A stretch of DNA of 64,000 nucleotides from Gymnothorax reevesii. Taxonomy: Eukaryota; Chordata; Actinopteri; Anguilliformes; Muraenidae. The notes beneath the pieces were generated by a model that was not told where the DNA came from, did no database searches, and saw only the letters and a list, made by a program, of their open reading frames with translations. Below are positions 46,157 to 57,772 of the stretch, piece by piece. Numbering within the stretch: position 1 is the first letter of the stretch; the number at the start of each line of letters is the position of its first letter. The DNA lies in assembly GCA_029721435.1 (NCBI GenBank), contig CM056574.1:30489001-30553000 (forward strand), read 5' to 3'. The position numbers and the translations under genes are program-made.

Positions 46157-47950
46157 CTATGGCAAGCCAAATGTGTTGCAGATATCAGCAATTCAATTCT
46201 TCCTAGTCAAAAAGAACATTTCAGATATGTACAATGACATTCTTCCTATCCACAATTGTCATTTAAGATATCTACAACGACATTCTTCCTAGGATAAATG
46301 ATGTCACTTTTTCCATTCATGTGAATGGGGTTTCTCATTACAGATATCTACATTTCAGTTGCAGATATCCGCAAAGTGAATTACGAATATCTGCCACTGA
46401 ATTAATTAATTAATTGTCCATTCACAGTCAATGGGTCCAACTATGTAAGTTAGTATCTGTGATTTCGGGAAACGCGTCCCAGAATTCGTCGTAGGTCCTC
46501 AAATGTGTCTGGAGACAACAAATATTCAATACACTGTGAATTTGCACCACAAGTGTCTAGTGAACGAAGCTCTCGTTCCCCACAAATTCTTTGGTGATAC
46601 GCTCTTTCTATTTTACGTCATTTTCTATCAGTCTCATCCACAACAGCAGCCATCATTTCTTCCGCTAACGTTAGCTGACGCTGCAGAACAATTCTGACTA
46701 GTCATAATGACGTCTGAGATATCTTAAATCTTCATTCTGCCTAGTCAAATCTGAATTACAGATATTCAGATATGCAGCGTTAGCTAACGTTAGCAGAAGA
46801 AATGGTGGTTGCTGTTGTGGATAATATTGTTAGAAAATTCCATAAAATAGAATGAGCTAATCACCAAGGAATTTGTGGCAAACGAGAGCTTTGTTCACTA
46901 GAGATTTGTGGTAGAGATTTACAGCGTGTTGAATATTTGTTGTTTCCAGACACACTTGAGGACCTACGACGAATTCTGGGGCGCGTTTCCCAAAATCACT
47001 TATGCTAACTTACATAGTTGGACCATTATCTGTGAATGGACGAACTAGCTTGGACGAACTACACTTTTGGGGAACGCACCCCTCGAGTAACAGCTGAACG
47101 AGTCGTCTTGTTGCAGAATGTAACATTAAACCCTGCGCATTTGATAGCTCCTATCGTGGACGGGCTGTGGCATTAATAACACGCTCAAAAACAACTTTGG
47201 CCTCCACTTGCTCTGATATGGTGCTTGAATGAACATGCAGCGCTGCTCCCTCTTGCTGTAACTTTCAGGCATACAGATATCTGCAACATCATTTCAACTA
47301 GTCAAAACTCTAATTCAAGATATCTTTAATTACATTTCGACAAGTCAGAATGGAAGTGAACGATATCTCCATTTTGAGCTATCTCCAATCTAATTTCTCT
47401 CCAAGATATCCGTAACTTGAGAGTAGATATCTACAATTAAATTATCTGTATTCCAAATTACAGTTTGAGATATCCACTAATTAATTTTGAATAGACATAA
47501 ATCCAGTTAAAGATATCTACAATGTCACTCTGACTAGGCGAAACTTAATTTAAGATATCTACAAAAAGACAATGTAGATATCTTGAATTAAGGGCAATTA
47601 AAAATATCTTGAACAGCAATTTTAACTAGTCAAAATTTTATTGTAGATATCTCAAACTAGAGTTAGAACTAGTCTTAATTCAGTGGCAGATATCCGTAAT
47701 TCACATTGCGGATATCTGCAACTGAAATGTAGATATCTGTAATGAGAAACCCCATTCACATGAATGGCAAAAGTGACATCATTTATCCTAGGAAGAATGA
47801 CGTTGTAGATATTCTGAACTGACAATTGTAGATAGGAAGAATGACATTGTATAATCTGAAATGAGCTTATTGACTAGGAAAAATTGAATTGTAGATATCT
47901 GCAACACATATTCAGTCTTGCTATTAAATGTTAAAACGGCTTGCCATAGA
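46157..47950. mobile_element. Large compound palindrome (fold-back element) with AGATATCT/ACTAGTC motif arrays
   Basis: Termini CTATGGCAAGCC (46157-46168) and GGCTTGCCATAG (47939-47950) are perfect inverted repeats. Outer arms 46157-46420 and 47680-47950 pair over most of their length, for example the left gatgtcactttttccattca + tgtgaatggggtttctcatt against the right aatgagaaaccccattcaca + tgaatggcaaaagtgacatc. Inner arms 46418-46686 and 46775-47042 also pair (left cgtcgtaggtcctcaaatgt, right acacttgaggacctacgacg), around an 88-base centre. Between the inner right arm and the outer right arm lie 227 unique bases and an array (47270-47680) of palindromic AGATATCT and ACTAGTC motifs. No coding frame. 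Reminiscent of satellite-like fish MITEs; the class is not assigned. Confidence 0.75.
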
Positions 47951-48175
47951 CGAGTCGAGTGTCGCTTTCAGTTGTGACTAGTCAAAACGGAATTACAGAT
48001 AACTCTAACTCTAGTTTTCACTAGTCAAAATGACGTTAAAGATATCTTGAATGAAAATTCTGACTAGTTACAATGTAATTACGACGAGTCAAAATGACGT
48101 AGTTGATATCTGCAATGTGAATCCCTGATAGTCAAACTTCACAATTAAATGTTAAAACGGCTTGCCTTAACGAGT
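47951..48175. repeat. Extra copy of the palindrome's motif array and right end
   Basis: Continues the gactagtcaaaa..gacgtt motifs and ends with a second copy of aattaaatgttaaaacggct + tgcc (about 48143-48167) followed by acgagtcg, matching 47923-47955. The right end of the element is thus present twice in direct orientation about 218 bases apart. Confidence 0.65.
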
Positions 48176-49301
48176 CGGGGTGGGATTGTGTTGCTTAATA
48201 TGTACTCCTTGATAACATATGATATTAGATTTATTTTAGTTTTACTTGTATGATATTAAAATTAAGAGAAATGGCTATGTTTACAACCTTGAGACCAACA
48301 CTGCTGGCAAAGTAACACATCGCTTCTGGGGTGTTTTGAGATGCAGACTGGGTTGAGAACTTCCACATGCCTCAAGCAAACTGAATACCATCTGCGTAAA
48401 ACCCAAGTTGCGCAGAATTTCATTTTACCAGGCGGACACTACATGAAATCGCGCAGTAATTCCAGGAAAGAGGTTTTCCTCAGATGGTGGTCCTGTTGAC
48501 GGCCCCCCTATTAATCACAATCACAGCAACGTGAAGGAATGGATGAAGTAAATTAATGATTTAAACACTGTCTCTGCTGTAATTGAATATGCAAACCACT
48601 TGTTTGAATTTCACCTGCAAAATTCTGTGAACTCTGGAGTTTTTTCTTCATTTTTTGAAATGTTATTGCATTGGTACTTCTTCATTAGTTTTCCTTTTGG
48701 CCTAGATATTGCTTTAGAGACTGCGGATCTCTGAGTAAGTCAGTGTGAATCATCAATGTTGCAACTGGTTTTTGTTTCCATGTCAAATATTACTGTAAGG
48801 TTGACAGATGAAGTTATTTTATGTATTTTAGTTATTTCGATGTAAATACATTTACATTTTTTATGTTTCCAATTATCTACATTTTGAAATATTTACAGCT
48901 GTATGGTAAAAAACAGAATAATTTGCTGAATCTACTTCTGTGATTGTCAAACGCATTTACCTCTGTCTCAGTCCCTCTAACTGTTTGGTTACTTCAGACT
49001 TGTTATCAGTAATAAGGATGTTTACTCAGGAAGTGTGATTGTGAAGCTGCTGACATGCAAAAAACAATAAAGTGCTGCTTAAGACAGACATCCATCTCCA
49101 TATTGCTGTTTATTTTCATCTGGAGTGATTCAACCACCACACATTGAACCCTCAAGTAACATTACCTCAGTGTTCCCATTTATATATCATTTTATGACTT
49201 AAAAATATTATTCATCATTTCATTTTAAAACATGGTTACAATGCAATTATACAATCAGTAAGACTGAGTGCAAGTGCAAAGCCATATGCATGCGTAAAGA
49301 T
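48176..49301. other. Noncoding, nothing recognised
   Basis: AT-rich, no supported gene or named repeat. Confidence 0.4.
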
Positions 49302-49526
49302 CTCCATCCATTCATCCATCCATCCTTCCATCTTCTTCTGCTTATCTGGGGCCGGGGCAAAGGGATAACGGACTAAGCAAAGAAGCCCAAGCACCCCCCT
49401 CCCCAGCCACTTCCTACAACTCTACCTGGGGGACCCCAAGCTGTTCCCAGGCCAGCCGGGAGATATAATCCCTCCAGTTTGTCCTGGGTCTGCCTCGGGG
49501 CCTCCTCCCAGTTAGACATGCCTGAA
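49302..49526 (-). repeat. LINE 3' end with reverse-transcriptase ORF C terminus
   Basis: The minus-strand frame reads CLTGRRPRGRPRTNWRDYIS then RLAWEQLGVPQVEL, and continues into the gatggaaggatggatggatg tail. The RRPRGRPRTRWRDY.SRLAWERLG phrase is characteristic of the C terminus of an abundant fish non-LTR retrotransposon ORF. Only about 200 bases remain (5' truncated, as usual for LINEs). Clade not assigned. The stretch 49527-49640 of the open frame is outside the homology. Confidence 0.75.
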
Positions 49527-49892
49527 AAACCTCAGAAGGAAAATTACATTTATAATAACCAGCAATAAAGGTGCCAGTTAAATTTACTGGCAAAAAAAGG
49601 AGCAAGTTTAAAACAGCGTGGTCAGAGGGAGCCGACAGCATGTTGTTCAGTGAAGGTGCAAACCGTGTGAGAAATCAGTGGATTTGGATCAGTGGTTCAT
49701 AGAAAAAGTACTTGACAATTCTCAAAGTGATGGCAAAAAGATGATGGTCCAATACATGATAATCTGCCATTATTACTGTATGTAAAAGCTATAGTGGAAA
49801 TAGTTTTTATTTGCATTTGCATGGACATAATCTCCCCTCCCCCTATATCTTCAGAAGAATGAGTTTTGATTGGTGTAATGATTTTATTTTTT
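49527..49892. other. Noncoding, nothing recognised
   Basis: No repeat or gene recognised between the LINE end and the solo LTR. Confidence 0.4.
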
Positions 49893-50629
49893 GTGGGTGT
49901 TTGGGTGAGGAGTGGACACAAGCTCAGACTGAAGTAACATGGCAAAAACAGATTTATTGAGAGCAAGATTAGGGCCAGACAGTCCAGGAGGGGTTTGAGC
50001 AGGCAGACTGCAGTACAAAAACAAATGACGGAATCGCTGTCATAAACAGGTCAAAGAACGAAACCCAGAAAGCAACAAAACACAAAAGCGATCGAAAACT
50101 CACACTGTTCAGTGGGAGAAAAAAACTCAAACGCAGGAAGAGTACACAGGAAAAAAATCTTGCTTGTAACTTAGAAAGACAGAACGATGGACTTGTAATG
50201 TGGCAGGCCTTGGGAGAACTAGGCAGTGAAACAGGGGACGTGGTTACAAATAAAACATGGAAATAACTAATTAACCAACAGAGTGGGAAGAGCTGAAACA
50301 AAGACATGTGGAAACCTAACACAGAACCAAAATAAATAAATAAAAAACAGAATCCCAGAACGCTAACACTAATAAGGAAACACAGAGCAGGTGAGGAGGC
50401 AGGCAGGGCATCAATCAAGGAAAATATGACAGGTGAGCCACAGGGGAGCAGAGCACAAGAGAACACGGTTACAGGTGGAGAAATATGGAACAATTAAGAA
50501 AACAAAGTGGAAAGAGCAAAAAAGAGGGGACATAAAAACAAAAAAAATGAAAAGACACGAAACAATGAAAAGATTTGTGATATAGATAAAACGTAACTGA
50601 ATACAACTAACAGAATATCAACACTGACA
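49893..50629 (-). repeat. Solo LTR, gypsy type
   Basis: On the minus strand it begins TGTCAGTGTTGATATTCTGT at 50629, has a C/T-phrase-rich U3/R, then tgctctcAATAAAtctgttt (polyadenylation signal at about 49952-49957) and ends near 49893. Length about 737 bases, usual for fish gypsy LTRs. No internal gag/pol on either side. The 174-codon frame at 49969-50493 is a composition effect. Confidence 0.65.
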
Positions 50630-52227
50630 GAGGGTTCAGTTTAATTTAATTTCATACAAATGTACTTTTGTTCAGCAATCACACCAAGTTCTCTTTCCGT
50701 GCAAATAAAGCATATTTGAATTTTAATGAGAGAGAGGAGGCATTACCTTCCATAGCGGAAGGTTTGTGGATAAAGAATGACTGTGTCAGACTAGAGTATT
50801 CTTGATAGGTTTAATGATCACACCACCCATTTGAAATGATTACTTCATCAACTGGAAGCCCCTGCTTATCTGTAGTGATCACTAAGTATATAGCTTACAC
50901 CACCTGTAGTCCAAAAGTGGTATTGCACTAAAGCATTGAAGACAGCTCTTAGTTTGAGGGACTGTATGTTATATTTAAATTTAAATGTGACAATATCTCG
51001 ATGAAAAAAAGCAGGGGCTCAAATCCCACACAACAGAAAACCTTCTGAGATATCTGTTGCATTTAACGAACTGAGGGGTTGGGCCTTGATTTTGCTGATG
51101 GAGTAGGCCTACACAATGCCTCAGCATGAATGGCCCACCAATGATGTCTATAAAATGTACAAAAGGAATCTGGGGTGAGTGAGATGCATTCACAAAGAGG
51201 TAGTTGTGCTTAAACAAGGGCTGGATTTTAATTTTCATGACACCTACATTCAGCACGGGGATGTAATTTAGACACTGAAGCTCTTAAAACCTCAGCTTTT
51301 TTATTTGTTTATTTTGCTGGCGAGTTGGGGGGAGGAAATAGAGTGAAAATTGTGTGGGAAAATCAGCAATTCTGAGCAAATTAAAAAACAAAGAATAGGA
51401 ATTATGAGTATAAATTCTGGTTTTATCACCATTTAGGTTTACAGTTGTCATGGACACACATCTGAAAAGAATATCTTTAGATCTTTGATTATTTTCATAA
51501 CGCAAGGTCTGAAACAAACAGCGATCCATATCGAACTATGGAAAGTAGTGACAAAAAATGGGGAAAAGAAAGTTCTGGAAAACAAAAAAGACGATAGAAT
51601 GATGATACCAGCTTTAATATCTGGGTATTTGCTTTCATATTAGATGATTTATATTGAAATTATTGATTCTATATCTTAGACGTAAAGACACAAATCTTGT
51701 TGCAATACCAGTTCTCTCTTCGGCACAGTCAGGGTGAAAATGGCAACAAAAAAAGTGTTACCATTTAGGCAGGTTTGTCTTTAAATGACTTGAATAGGAA
51801 ATTGATTGTAAAATGTAGAATATTCTGGCACATTTTTAAAAAATCTAAACTTAAAATACACAATACCATATTAGATGGCTATTATACTGATCCAAATCGC
51901 AGCAATGATGCCTAAAAGCAGCCAACTGGGACAGCAGAGATTAGATACATAGAATGAGTTTAATGACATGTATACAGTGTCATCTGTTCTCCTGGGGAAA
52001 ACTCGTGAAAAGAAACAGAGCAAGAGACCGAGAGAATGTTGGGGTTTTATAATAGGTTGGGATGAGGCATTTCTGTGCTTCCTGTCAAAGTTGTGTGGTG
52101 GAAATCTTTGTTTGGACTGGAGAGGCCAGAACTTAGCCTTCCTGCTTGAATTCCCAAACCATAGATACCCTCATTTTTTATGTTTCAGGACAGCTTTAAC
52201 CAGTGCCTAAAGACAGACCTAATAAGA
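50630..52227. other. Noncoding, nothing recognised
   Basis: The frames 50981-51256, 51284-51529 and 51968-52210 lack domains and splice support. Confidence 0.4.
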
Positions 52228-52405
52228 GGGTAGCACTGCCGCCTTATAGGAAGGTTATGCGTATCCAGCCTGTGACTTTTCTGCATGAAATTTGCATGGT
52301 CTCCTCAAGTACATGTTGGTATTCTCTGTGGTTTCCTCCAAAAGACATGCATGCTAGGCTAATTGGAGACCCTTAATTGCTTATTGGTATGAATGAATTG
52401 TATGC
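52228..52405 (+). repeat. SINE-like repeat, degenerate fragment
   Basis: gggtagcactgccgccttat, then aggaaggttatgcgtatcca + gcctgtg, tttgcatggtctcctcaagt and gctaggctaattggagaccc are in family order. The 3' half is lost. Confidence 0.7.
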
Positions 52406-53311
52406 TGACATGACAGAACTGGAAAATTGCTGAAAGAGGCGTTAAAGAATCAGTCAATGAGGCCGAACAAAAAAAAGCTGTACAAAATACAATTTGGTTT
52501 GTCACATCTTTCTATTTCCACCATGTATTGATCTACCTTTGACGTCCATACATGTACACAGTGGCCATCTGTCATATAGACTGAAAAATATTGTCGCAGG
52601 CAGCTGTCTCCTATCTTGTGCAACAACACAAATGAGTTATATTGGCAAGAGGTGTTCAAAATGTAATTACAGAATTGCTGGAAAGGTTCCATGAGGTTCC
52701 ATTGTGCAACAATGAGAAATTTCAATATACCAAAATTACAACCTCCCTTAATTCAAATATACTTTGATTGCCTGCAATATAAGATGGAAAAAAATCAAGG
52801 CGAAACTTCGAGAAATAATTGTATTCAAGCAAAGTATTGCAATTTCTCTTCAGTTTGGCAGCATGCCATGGTTCCTAACTGTGGTAGAACAATCATCTAA
52901 AACCATGGTAACAAGGTAGTTTACGTCAAGATTTCCCTGTGCACTTAAAATTGTATTACATTATATTGTTTCATAATATATTATTTTTATTGCATTTATT
53001 AAAATTGGTTTGTCACATTAACTGACTGTTGGCAGCGCTTATTTTTCACAAAAAACCAGTCTAGCAAGTTCTTGTCAATAAAATATATCATTTCAATTCA
53101 CATACTGGTTCAGTTGTCTGGGGTGTTCAGCAACATGCAACAGAATAGAAAATTTCTCAGAAAAACCAAGCTTTTATGAATACCTTGTTTTTTTGACAGA
53201 ATGCACAATATGGGTACATTAATTAACATTACAGCATTAACTATCACTTCATTAACAGGTAAATTATGCATCAGAGTATTGAATACGCTTGTAACCATTA
53301 ATGACAATATA
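52406..53311. other. Noncoding, nothing recognised
   Basis: Antisense pairs of short frames near 52450-52900 with no domain. Confidence 0.4.
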
Positions 53312-53956
53312 TTAACCCTCTTGCAACCAAGGGTTTTTCTACTACCCTGACCAGGGGGATTTCGAAATTAAGCGATAAACATCATCTTGTTTGGTATCAG
53401 TGTTACAACAAAATGTTACACACTTGCATAAAAGGTTTATCTTTGAATTATGAGAACTTATTGAACAATTCTATGAACTTGTATAATAGTAGGCCTATAG
53501 CTCAGTATAAAAATAGTATACAGTACAGTAAACAGTCAAACACACGAAGTAAAAGTATGTCAGTCATGCACTTCTGATGTTATTAGGAGAAGATCACTTC
53601 AAGGTTACTATTCACTGCTGGTCATTGTAATTCCAAGATTTACTTTTACAAGAACAAGCTACATCAATAAATCAATAAGGATGACAATCAGTGTGGACTA
53701 CAAAGTTCACTGAGCATGAAAAATAATAATAGCATACTATCTGCAACTAATAAGGCAAAAATTGACGCTGGTGGTAACCACCCCCCCATCCTTTGACTTT
53801 AATGGCCTACCATACCCCGGGACGTGAGGTACCCTCATCGTTTTTTCATGACTGTGAGCGCAAAAGATGAATAAACAATTACCCAGAAGCATTAGATCAT
53901 ATCTGTTCACGTTTTTGTGTGACAGGAAAAAATCTGCTGGGCTGGACGAGGGTTAA
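53312..53956. mobile_element. piggyBac-type MITE
   Basis: Flanked by TTAA at 53312-53315 and 53953-53956. The left end CCCTCTTGCAACC and the reverse complement of the right end CCCTCGTCCAGCC agree at ten of 13 positions. TTAA duplication plus CCC.. termini defines the piggyBac superfamily. The interior of about 640 bases has no transposase. Confidence 0.65.
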
Positions 53957-56249
53957 GGTTCTTTATCATAAACCTCCTTATAAACAAGGAGAATCTGCCC
54001 ATGTGATACCAGCACGAGGCTGAATCAGCCCGCCGGGCAAAAATGCTGTATCACCCGTATCTGACCGCCAGGCAAAATCCCATATCAGTGGCAGCAACCA
54101 CTGCCATAGCAACAGTCACGAACGTCGTTGGCAACGCATCACTGCAGACACAGATTACACTGTTGGCAGAGAGCCTCGTGAATTCCTTACCAGCTGAAAT
54201 TTCTGAACTGAACTATGTTGTAGAAAAGAAACTAGATACAGAATTATTTGTAAACAGTATGCGTAAGGCCGTGTTTTGCAGCAATATTCATGCGAAGGGC
54301 TGTGGTACAACCTTTTATGTGTAACTTATTGAAGAAAGGCTAATTTATTATCTTAATGGAAAATTTTTCCGCGAGCTAGCTAATTAGCCTTTCCATTGAC
54401 TTGACAACACCGCTGACTAAAAGCAAATGCTAGCGCTACTGGCCTGTAATGATGACAATAATAACTATAAATAAATGCTTGCGATAAAATGCATCGGTAA
54501 TTATGGTAGAAATGAGTATATGATAAATAGAACATTATATGTGCATCACACCGTGAATCAACCCTTGATCCACCGTGCATCAATCCATCAACCCTTTAGC
54601 TAAAGCTCCTGCGCCGATACTGGGGTCTCGGGTTGAAACAGTGTGCGATATGAAAATGCCCATATGATATTCTCCATTTAGCACCCTTATCGTAAAGTTG
54701 AAGTAAAAACCCTTAAGTATCCCTTAAAAATAGTTCAAATTAAACAATTCAAAATGAATAATTCAGTTAACACAAGCACCATTTGGAAATGATGACTAGC
54801 CACATTAGTGAACTGTTTATTAACTGTTAGTAAATGTGTATTACTGCATTATCTAGTGTTAATTAATGTAGCCTTATTGTAAAGTGTTACCATTAAATTT
54901 TATTTTTTGGGTGCAACGGTACTGGGCTGGTCACTGTGTCATTTTGTCATTTAGTGAGCACAGAGTGTCGCACGAGTATGCTCTCCTGTAATTTAGATAG
55001 GAGGGGCCAAGGCATCAAGTAGGTCGTTACCTGGAGTGTGAGTTGAGTCTAATTAAAGGGGTCCTACAACCCCCCAATGTAGCAGGAATAGTTGGGGAAC
55101 TGAAGGCACTGCGCTCGGAGCCAGGGCCTCCTTTCCCAAGAACAATCGATTGTAGAGCTCCAAGAGGGTTTTCTAAGAGTTTGGAGAAGTGTTTTGAAAG
55201 TACTTACTTCAGTACATGTGTCTCACAAAGCAGCACTCAGAGCGCGAGCGTGCACGCAGCTTTGACTATGTCATAACTTTGCTGTGGTGCTGCCCTCTTG
55301 AATAGAGCTGAGAAGTTTGATGAACTGATTTTAAGATATTGTCGCAGAGTTACCGGTAGACCAATGCAAGCCATGTGATATAGTGAAAATAAGTGGAATA
55401 CTTTGCATTAAATAAACTTATTCCACGATAGAAGCATAAAGTAAAGTTAGGGTGCTTTGATTGATATGTCTATTGCTCGAGGCAAACACTGCCCTTGTGC
55501 ACAAAACAAGACCAGGACTTCAAATCCAGCGCAGTTCTTCTTATGCAAAATTTTAATTTGCTTAAATATGTATGTAGGCTGTCACCTTTATTTATTTATG
55601 TTATAACATTCTTGTTTATTCATTTATTTATTTACCTTATTTCTTAAAGTATTTATGATCATATTCGTCAATTTTGAAATTATTAAAGTTCCATGAATCA
55701 CCCCATTATTCACAAGCAGCACCAGTGGTCATGATGACTGTTTTTTGAGTAACTGATGTCAGGAAAGCGGTATCAGCATCTTAAACATGCAAATGTGATG
55801 CACTAATGATCATCAATGTAACTATTTCTTCCTGCTTGGGCCTTTGCTTTGGTGACCAGGTGTTTCCTTTGATCTTGGGGTATAGTTAGATGAATGGAAC
55901 GGTTCTGGGATACTCTAACATGAACTTCTGCGCAACAATTGCACAAGCGATAGTCATTTTGCTGACCATATTCTGCTTTGCATTTTGTGATTCATTTCCC
56001 ACTTTTCTACATTAAATGACATTTTTCTTGATCTGGCATTCTTCTTTGACTGAAAAGTATTCAATGGACAGCCATGGATTTTCAGTTCTGACTCATGCGC
56101 TGGTCAGAAGATATCTGCATCCTAGGGTCGCTCGCCAGCACACATAATGCCATCGTAAATGCATTTAATTATATTGTTATTGGCTGTACCAGGCAAGTCA
56201 GCATTCACACAGCTAAATAGCGATCATTGCACACTGTTATTAACTGGCA
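53957..56249. other. Noncoding; unresolved open frame 54043-54324
   Basis: The 93-codon frame at 54043-54324 reads a plausible helical sequence (TQITLLAESLVNSLPAEISE and onwards) but has no known domain or splice context. A short GTGGAATA/TATTCCAC stem lies at 55392-55426. No other repeat recognised. Confidence 0.35.
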
Positions 56250-56450
56250 CCTTTCTTACCAGTTATTTTAACTGGCACCAATTTGCCAGATATTTCAACT
56301 GTAATTTTACAATCAGTTTATAACAGAGGTTTCATGTATGTTAACTGCAAACCACAGTTAATACGTGCAGGAGTCAACTTACAGTTAAAATAACAAGGAG
56401 ACAATACGTTAATTTAAGTGTTAAGTTCAGTCAATTTATAGCAGTGAATG
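56250..56450. repeat. Interspersed repeat A, copy 2
   Basis: Matches 24740-24945: ttgccagatatttcaactgt, gtatgttaactgcaaaccac and acttacagttaaaataacaa + ggagacaatacgt. It begins with a near-perfect palindrome, ccagttattttaactgg. Confidence 0.6.
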
Positions 56451-57289
56451 GCTTGCACAACATTTTCTCCCTGTTCATGGGTTTTGAGGACATTGAATGC
56501 AGTATCAAAATAATCTTTAGGACTTTGACCAGATGTGTTTGGTGCCATCGTGAGTGATTAAAGCAACAGCTTCAGAAAGTAGAAATGGAGCTTGTTTTAT
56601 AGATACAGAATTCCCATGAAAACCCCAACAAAACAAAAAGCATTCAGCCTGATACCAAACCCAGTCGCGAGGGAGCACATTTCATTCTGTGGTGCCGATC
56701 AATGCAACATCCTCATCCTACAGCATCCAGAATGTAGGTTCCCCGAGGGCCTTTGTTTTTAAAAAAGAAGAAAATTAAGCTGTTGTACCACAGACCGTAC
56801 ACATCCTCAGTAGTAATCTCTGACAGGCCTCATAAAAAATGATGGGTTTCAAATGTAGAAGCTGGCATTTACGAAGGGCCTTATCTCCCCGGGTGCCCCT
56901 TTCAAAATGAAAACACTATATAGCCTTATATTAAAGAATACTGAGCAAAACACTGAATAATACATTTATTAATAATGTATTATGCTTTCCAGTGTCTAGA
57001 CTGGCATTTTCAGTTCAAAAATAAGGGCACCGTGAATCTGGAACCAAAAACACTCGAGTATTTTGGTTCAACATATTTTATTCCAACATATTTTTAATGA
57101 AAAAGCTACATAACTCAACACACATCTCCATTAATATCTCCGAGTGACTTTGACAAAGAATAAAACTTTAAAATAAGTTGGATACAATGTTGGGAATGAG
57201 AAATGAACTGCATCTGAAAACTACCAGCCGCAGCTGCCCAGTGATCAGTCCCTTCCAGTTAGCTTGCATTCACCATAGTTCACCACCCC

Positions 57290-57291
<2 letters not shown>
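56451..57291. other. Noncoding, nothing recognised
   Basis: No gene or named repeat recognised. Confidence 0.4.

Positions 57292-57331
<40 letters not shown>
57292..57331. repeat. (GA)n microsatellite
   Basis: About nineteen GA units; it gives the Glu-Arg repeat in the 57178-57519 frame, which is not a gene. Confidence 0.95.
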
Positions 57332-57581
57332 ATTTAGAAGACAGTTTTGGGAAGTGCAAAAGATGGCCTTGTAATATGCTGGCTACTGTGATTGCTTTGC
57401 TCATTGAGCAGCCGCAACTGAGTCCTTCATTTATGAGCATGTTCAACACTAATTTGTCTGAATATAGTCTCGTAAGCTGGCTTCATCTAATGAACAGCAC
57501 CGTGTATGCAATTTACTGAGATGCCACTGTAGTATGCAAAGAATTGCAATACCGCTGCAGTATGTAAGCTGGTATATATTG

Positions 57582-57772
57582 CAGGGCACTAGTTTCTAAC
57601 CCCATCCCTGGAGATCGACCGTACTGTGGATATTTTCTCTAATCCAATCAGTGTACACCTCACTCAACAGCTAGAGGCCTACATTGAGCTGCGAATTAAT
57701 GAGTCAGGTGACAATTTAGGGTTGGAGTGTTCACTTCCAGAATGGTCAATCACCAGGAACAGGGCAGGTGAC
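57582..57772. mobile_element. hAT-like MITE, decayed
   Basis: The left side cagggcactagtttctaacc + ccatccctggagatcgaccg and the right side tagggttggagtgttcactt, then cacc + aggaacagggcaggt, correspond to the two inverted halves of a widespread fish MITE. Confidence 0.55.

Noticed and set aside
46157..48175. Regular palindromic motif array as a CRISPR array
   Set aside because: Eukaryotic context; motif spacing is irregular, repeats are degenerate and part of inverted arms, and no cas genes are present.
49969..50493. 174-codon Phe/Ser-rich frame as a membrane protein
   Set aside because: Falls entirely in a solo LTR with TG..CA ends and a polyadenylation signal.
57178..57519. Frame with Glu-Arg repeat as a gene
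   Set aside because: The repeat is the (GA)n microsatellite; flanking sequence has no domain.
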